This document shows positions 4,966 to 5,628 of a stretch of 5,628 nucleotides of DNA, piece by piece (position 1 is the first letter of the stretch; each line of letters begins with the position of its first letter). The notes beneath the pieces are model-generated. The model was not told where the DNA came from. It did no database searches and worked only from the letters and a program-made list of their open reading frames with translations. Source of the DNA: Collinsella aerofaciens. GTDB taxonomy: Bacteria > Actinomycetota > Coriobacteriia > Coriobacteriales > Coriobacteriaceae. A program made the translations under genes and the position numbers. The stretch lies in assembly GCF_028209625.1 (NCBI RefSeq), contig NZ_JAQLDU010000031.1, forward strand, positions 1-5,628. Reading direction: 5' to 3'.

Positions 4966-5009
4966 GTGTATCTCCTGTGTATCTCGGTGTGTATCACCCT
5001 GTGTATCAG
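4965..5009 (-). repeat. GATACAC array, copy 2 (between rep and the RHH/coiled-coil gene)
   Basis: This is the exact copy of 4794-4838, offset by 171 bp (57 codons). Boxes are at plus-strand 4966, 4977, 4989 and 5001. The fourth box overlaps the AGGAG ribosome binding site of the next gene and ends right at its GTG, so a bound protein or structure here could govern that gene. It is the likeliest iteron or centromere of the plasmid. Confidence 0.85.
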
Positions 5010-5044
5010 CCCATTTCATCACCCAAATGAAAAGCGGGCAAGAA

Positions 5045-5628
5045 TCAATCGGCTTTCGGCTCCGTCATATCGACGTGAACGTGCCCGTTTTCGTACCATG
5101 CGCCATCCGGCAGGCCGTCGGTGTCGCACTTCCAACCCCTCAGCCATTTGATGACGGTAGGACGCGACACGCCAAGCGCCTTTGCTATGTCCGAGTGGTT
5201 GGCATCCGGGTGCTCGCGGGCATAGGAGCGAATCAGCTCGCGCTTCTCACCGCTTCCCTTCGGCCGACCTTGCAACGCATGACCGGCATCCTCGCTCAGA
5301 ATCTCAAGGTTCGAACGCGCCATTCTGAGGTGCAGCGCCTGCTTCCTGTAGTTCCGCTTGTTCTTCGGGATGGCCATACCCGATATCTTCTCCAAGTCCT
5401 TGATGGGGAACTTCTTGTACCGCAGGTCGAGGCATTCGAGTGCGTTCTCGACCTCGTGGTCGTTGCCGAACGGGTGCTCGGTGTCTACCGAATCCAGGAA
5501 CGGCACCAGCGAATCCATGTCCGCCTTGACGCGTTCGCGGTCGGTGATGCCGCACTTCACGGCGTATATCGCAAGCGCCATCAGGCAGAAGTACCTGTGC
5601 TTGTATGATGCGCCCTCGCGTATCTTCC
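5045..5628 (-). CDS. Plasmid replication protein, C-terminal part with helix-turn-helix (same gene as 1-900)
   Basis: This is the 3' part of the Rep gene whose 5' part lies at 900-1; bases 5552-5628 duplicate 1-77. Joined, the protein is 468 residues and ends at the TGA at 5047-5045. Residues about 285-375 form a helical segment (MALAIYAVKC through FPIKDLEKISG and NKRNYRKQ) typical of the region after the primase core in this Rep family. Residues about 395-440 carry GRPKGSGEKRELI, then a helix-turn-helix (HSDIAKALGVSRPTVIKWLRG), probably for origin recognition. Called on the linear sequence alone, this part would look like a 178-residue protein starting at 5581. That M is internal and matches the duplicated start of the window. 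The RHH/coiled-coil gene follows 79 nt downstream on the same strand, with a GATACAC array in the gap. The function as initiator-primase is inferred; the HTH and the frame continuity are seen directly. Confidence 0.85.
   Translation of the reverse strand, partial: KIREGASYKHRYFCLMALAIYAVKCGITDRERVKADMDSLVPFLDSVDTEHPFGNDHEVENALECLDLRYKKFPIKDLEKISGMAIPKNKRNYRKQALHLRMARSNLEILSEDAGHALQGRPKGSGEKRELIRSYAREHPDANHSDIAKALGVSRPTVIKWLRGWKCDTDGLPDGAWYENGHVHVDMTEPKAD
5552..5628. repeat. Terminal direct repeat, right copy
   Basis: This is an exact copy of bases 1-77. Merging the two copies restores one continuous 468-codon rep frame on the minus strand, which independently supports circularity. Confidence 0.95.

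Noticed and set aside
4794..5009. CRISPR array
   Set aside because: There are only two 45-bp copies, 171 bp apart, with coding sequence between them and short internal boxes; no spacer pattern or cas genes.
4727..5608. Long plus-strand open frame opposite the rep operon (293 codons)
   Set aside because: It is antisense to two supported genes and runs through the circularisation overlap; no recognisable domains.

Overview
This window appears to be one complete small circular plasmid, opened inside its replication gene. Bases 5552-5628 repeat bases 1-77 exactly, so the true circle is about 5,551 bp. It has no phage, insertion-sequence, resistance or metabolic genes: it is a cryptic mobilizable plasmid. 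The DNA is GC-rich, with clear AGGAGG-type ribosome binding sites and several GTG starts. The protein styles recall high-GC gut anaerobes, perhaps Coriobacteriia/Eggerthellaceae. That host guess is an inference and is not proven by any marker gene.

Layout, following the circle. (1) A minus-strand replication operon starts at 900, crosses the junction (1 = 5552) and ends at 4208. It holds a 468-residue primase-type Rep protein (900 to 1, then 5551 to 5045), a small ribbon-helix-helix/coiled-coil protein (4965-4543) and an acidic protein of unknown function (4540-4208). Two identical 45-bp blocks, each with four GATACAC boxes one helical turn apart, lie between rep and the second gene and inside the second gene. 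(2) Divergent from rep is a plus-strand toxin-antitoxin-like pair (1115-1653), behind a perfect 26-bp palindrome that contains an extended -10. (3) A 14-bp-stem terminator (1789-1824) separates it from a minus-strand MobA/MobL relaxase gene (3461-1830). (4) The 332-bp gap 3462-3793 holds a leader with palindromes, an oriT with a TAAGTGCGC nick-site core next to an inverted repeat, and a divergent promoter region. (5) A plus-strand small relaxase-accessory-like gene (3794-4096) ends at a 15-bp-stem terminator shared with the convergent rep operon.

How it works together (inference): Rep primes and initiates replication with host helicase and polymerase. The RHH/coiled-coil protein probably binds the GATACAC arrays to control copy number or to segregate the plasmid without an NTPase. 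The toxin-antitoxin pair adds stability. The relaxase, its accessory protein and oriT allow transfer by a helper conjugation system. The candidate for an undescribed system is the RHH/coiled-coil gene with its duplicated, partly intragenic GATACAC arrays.
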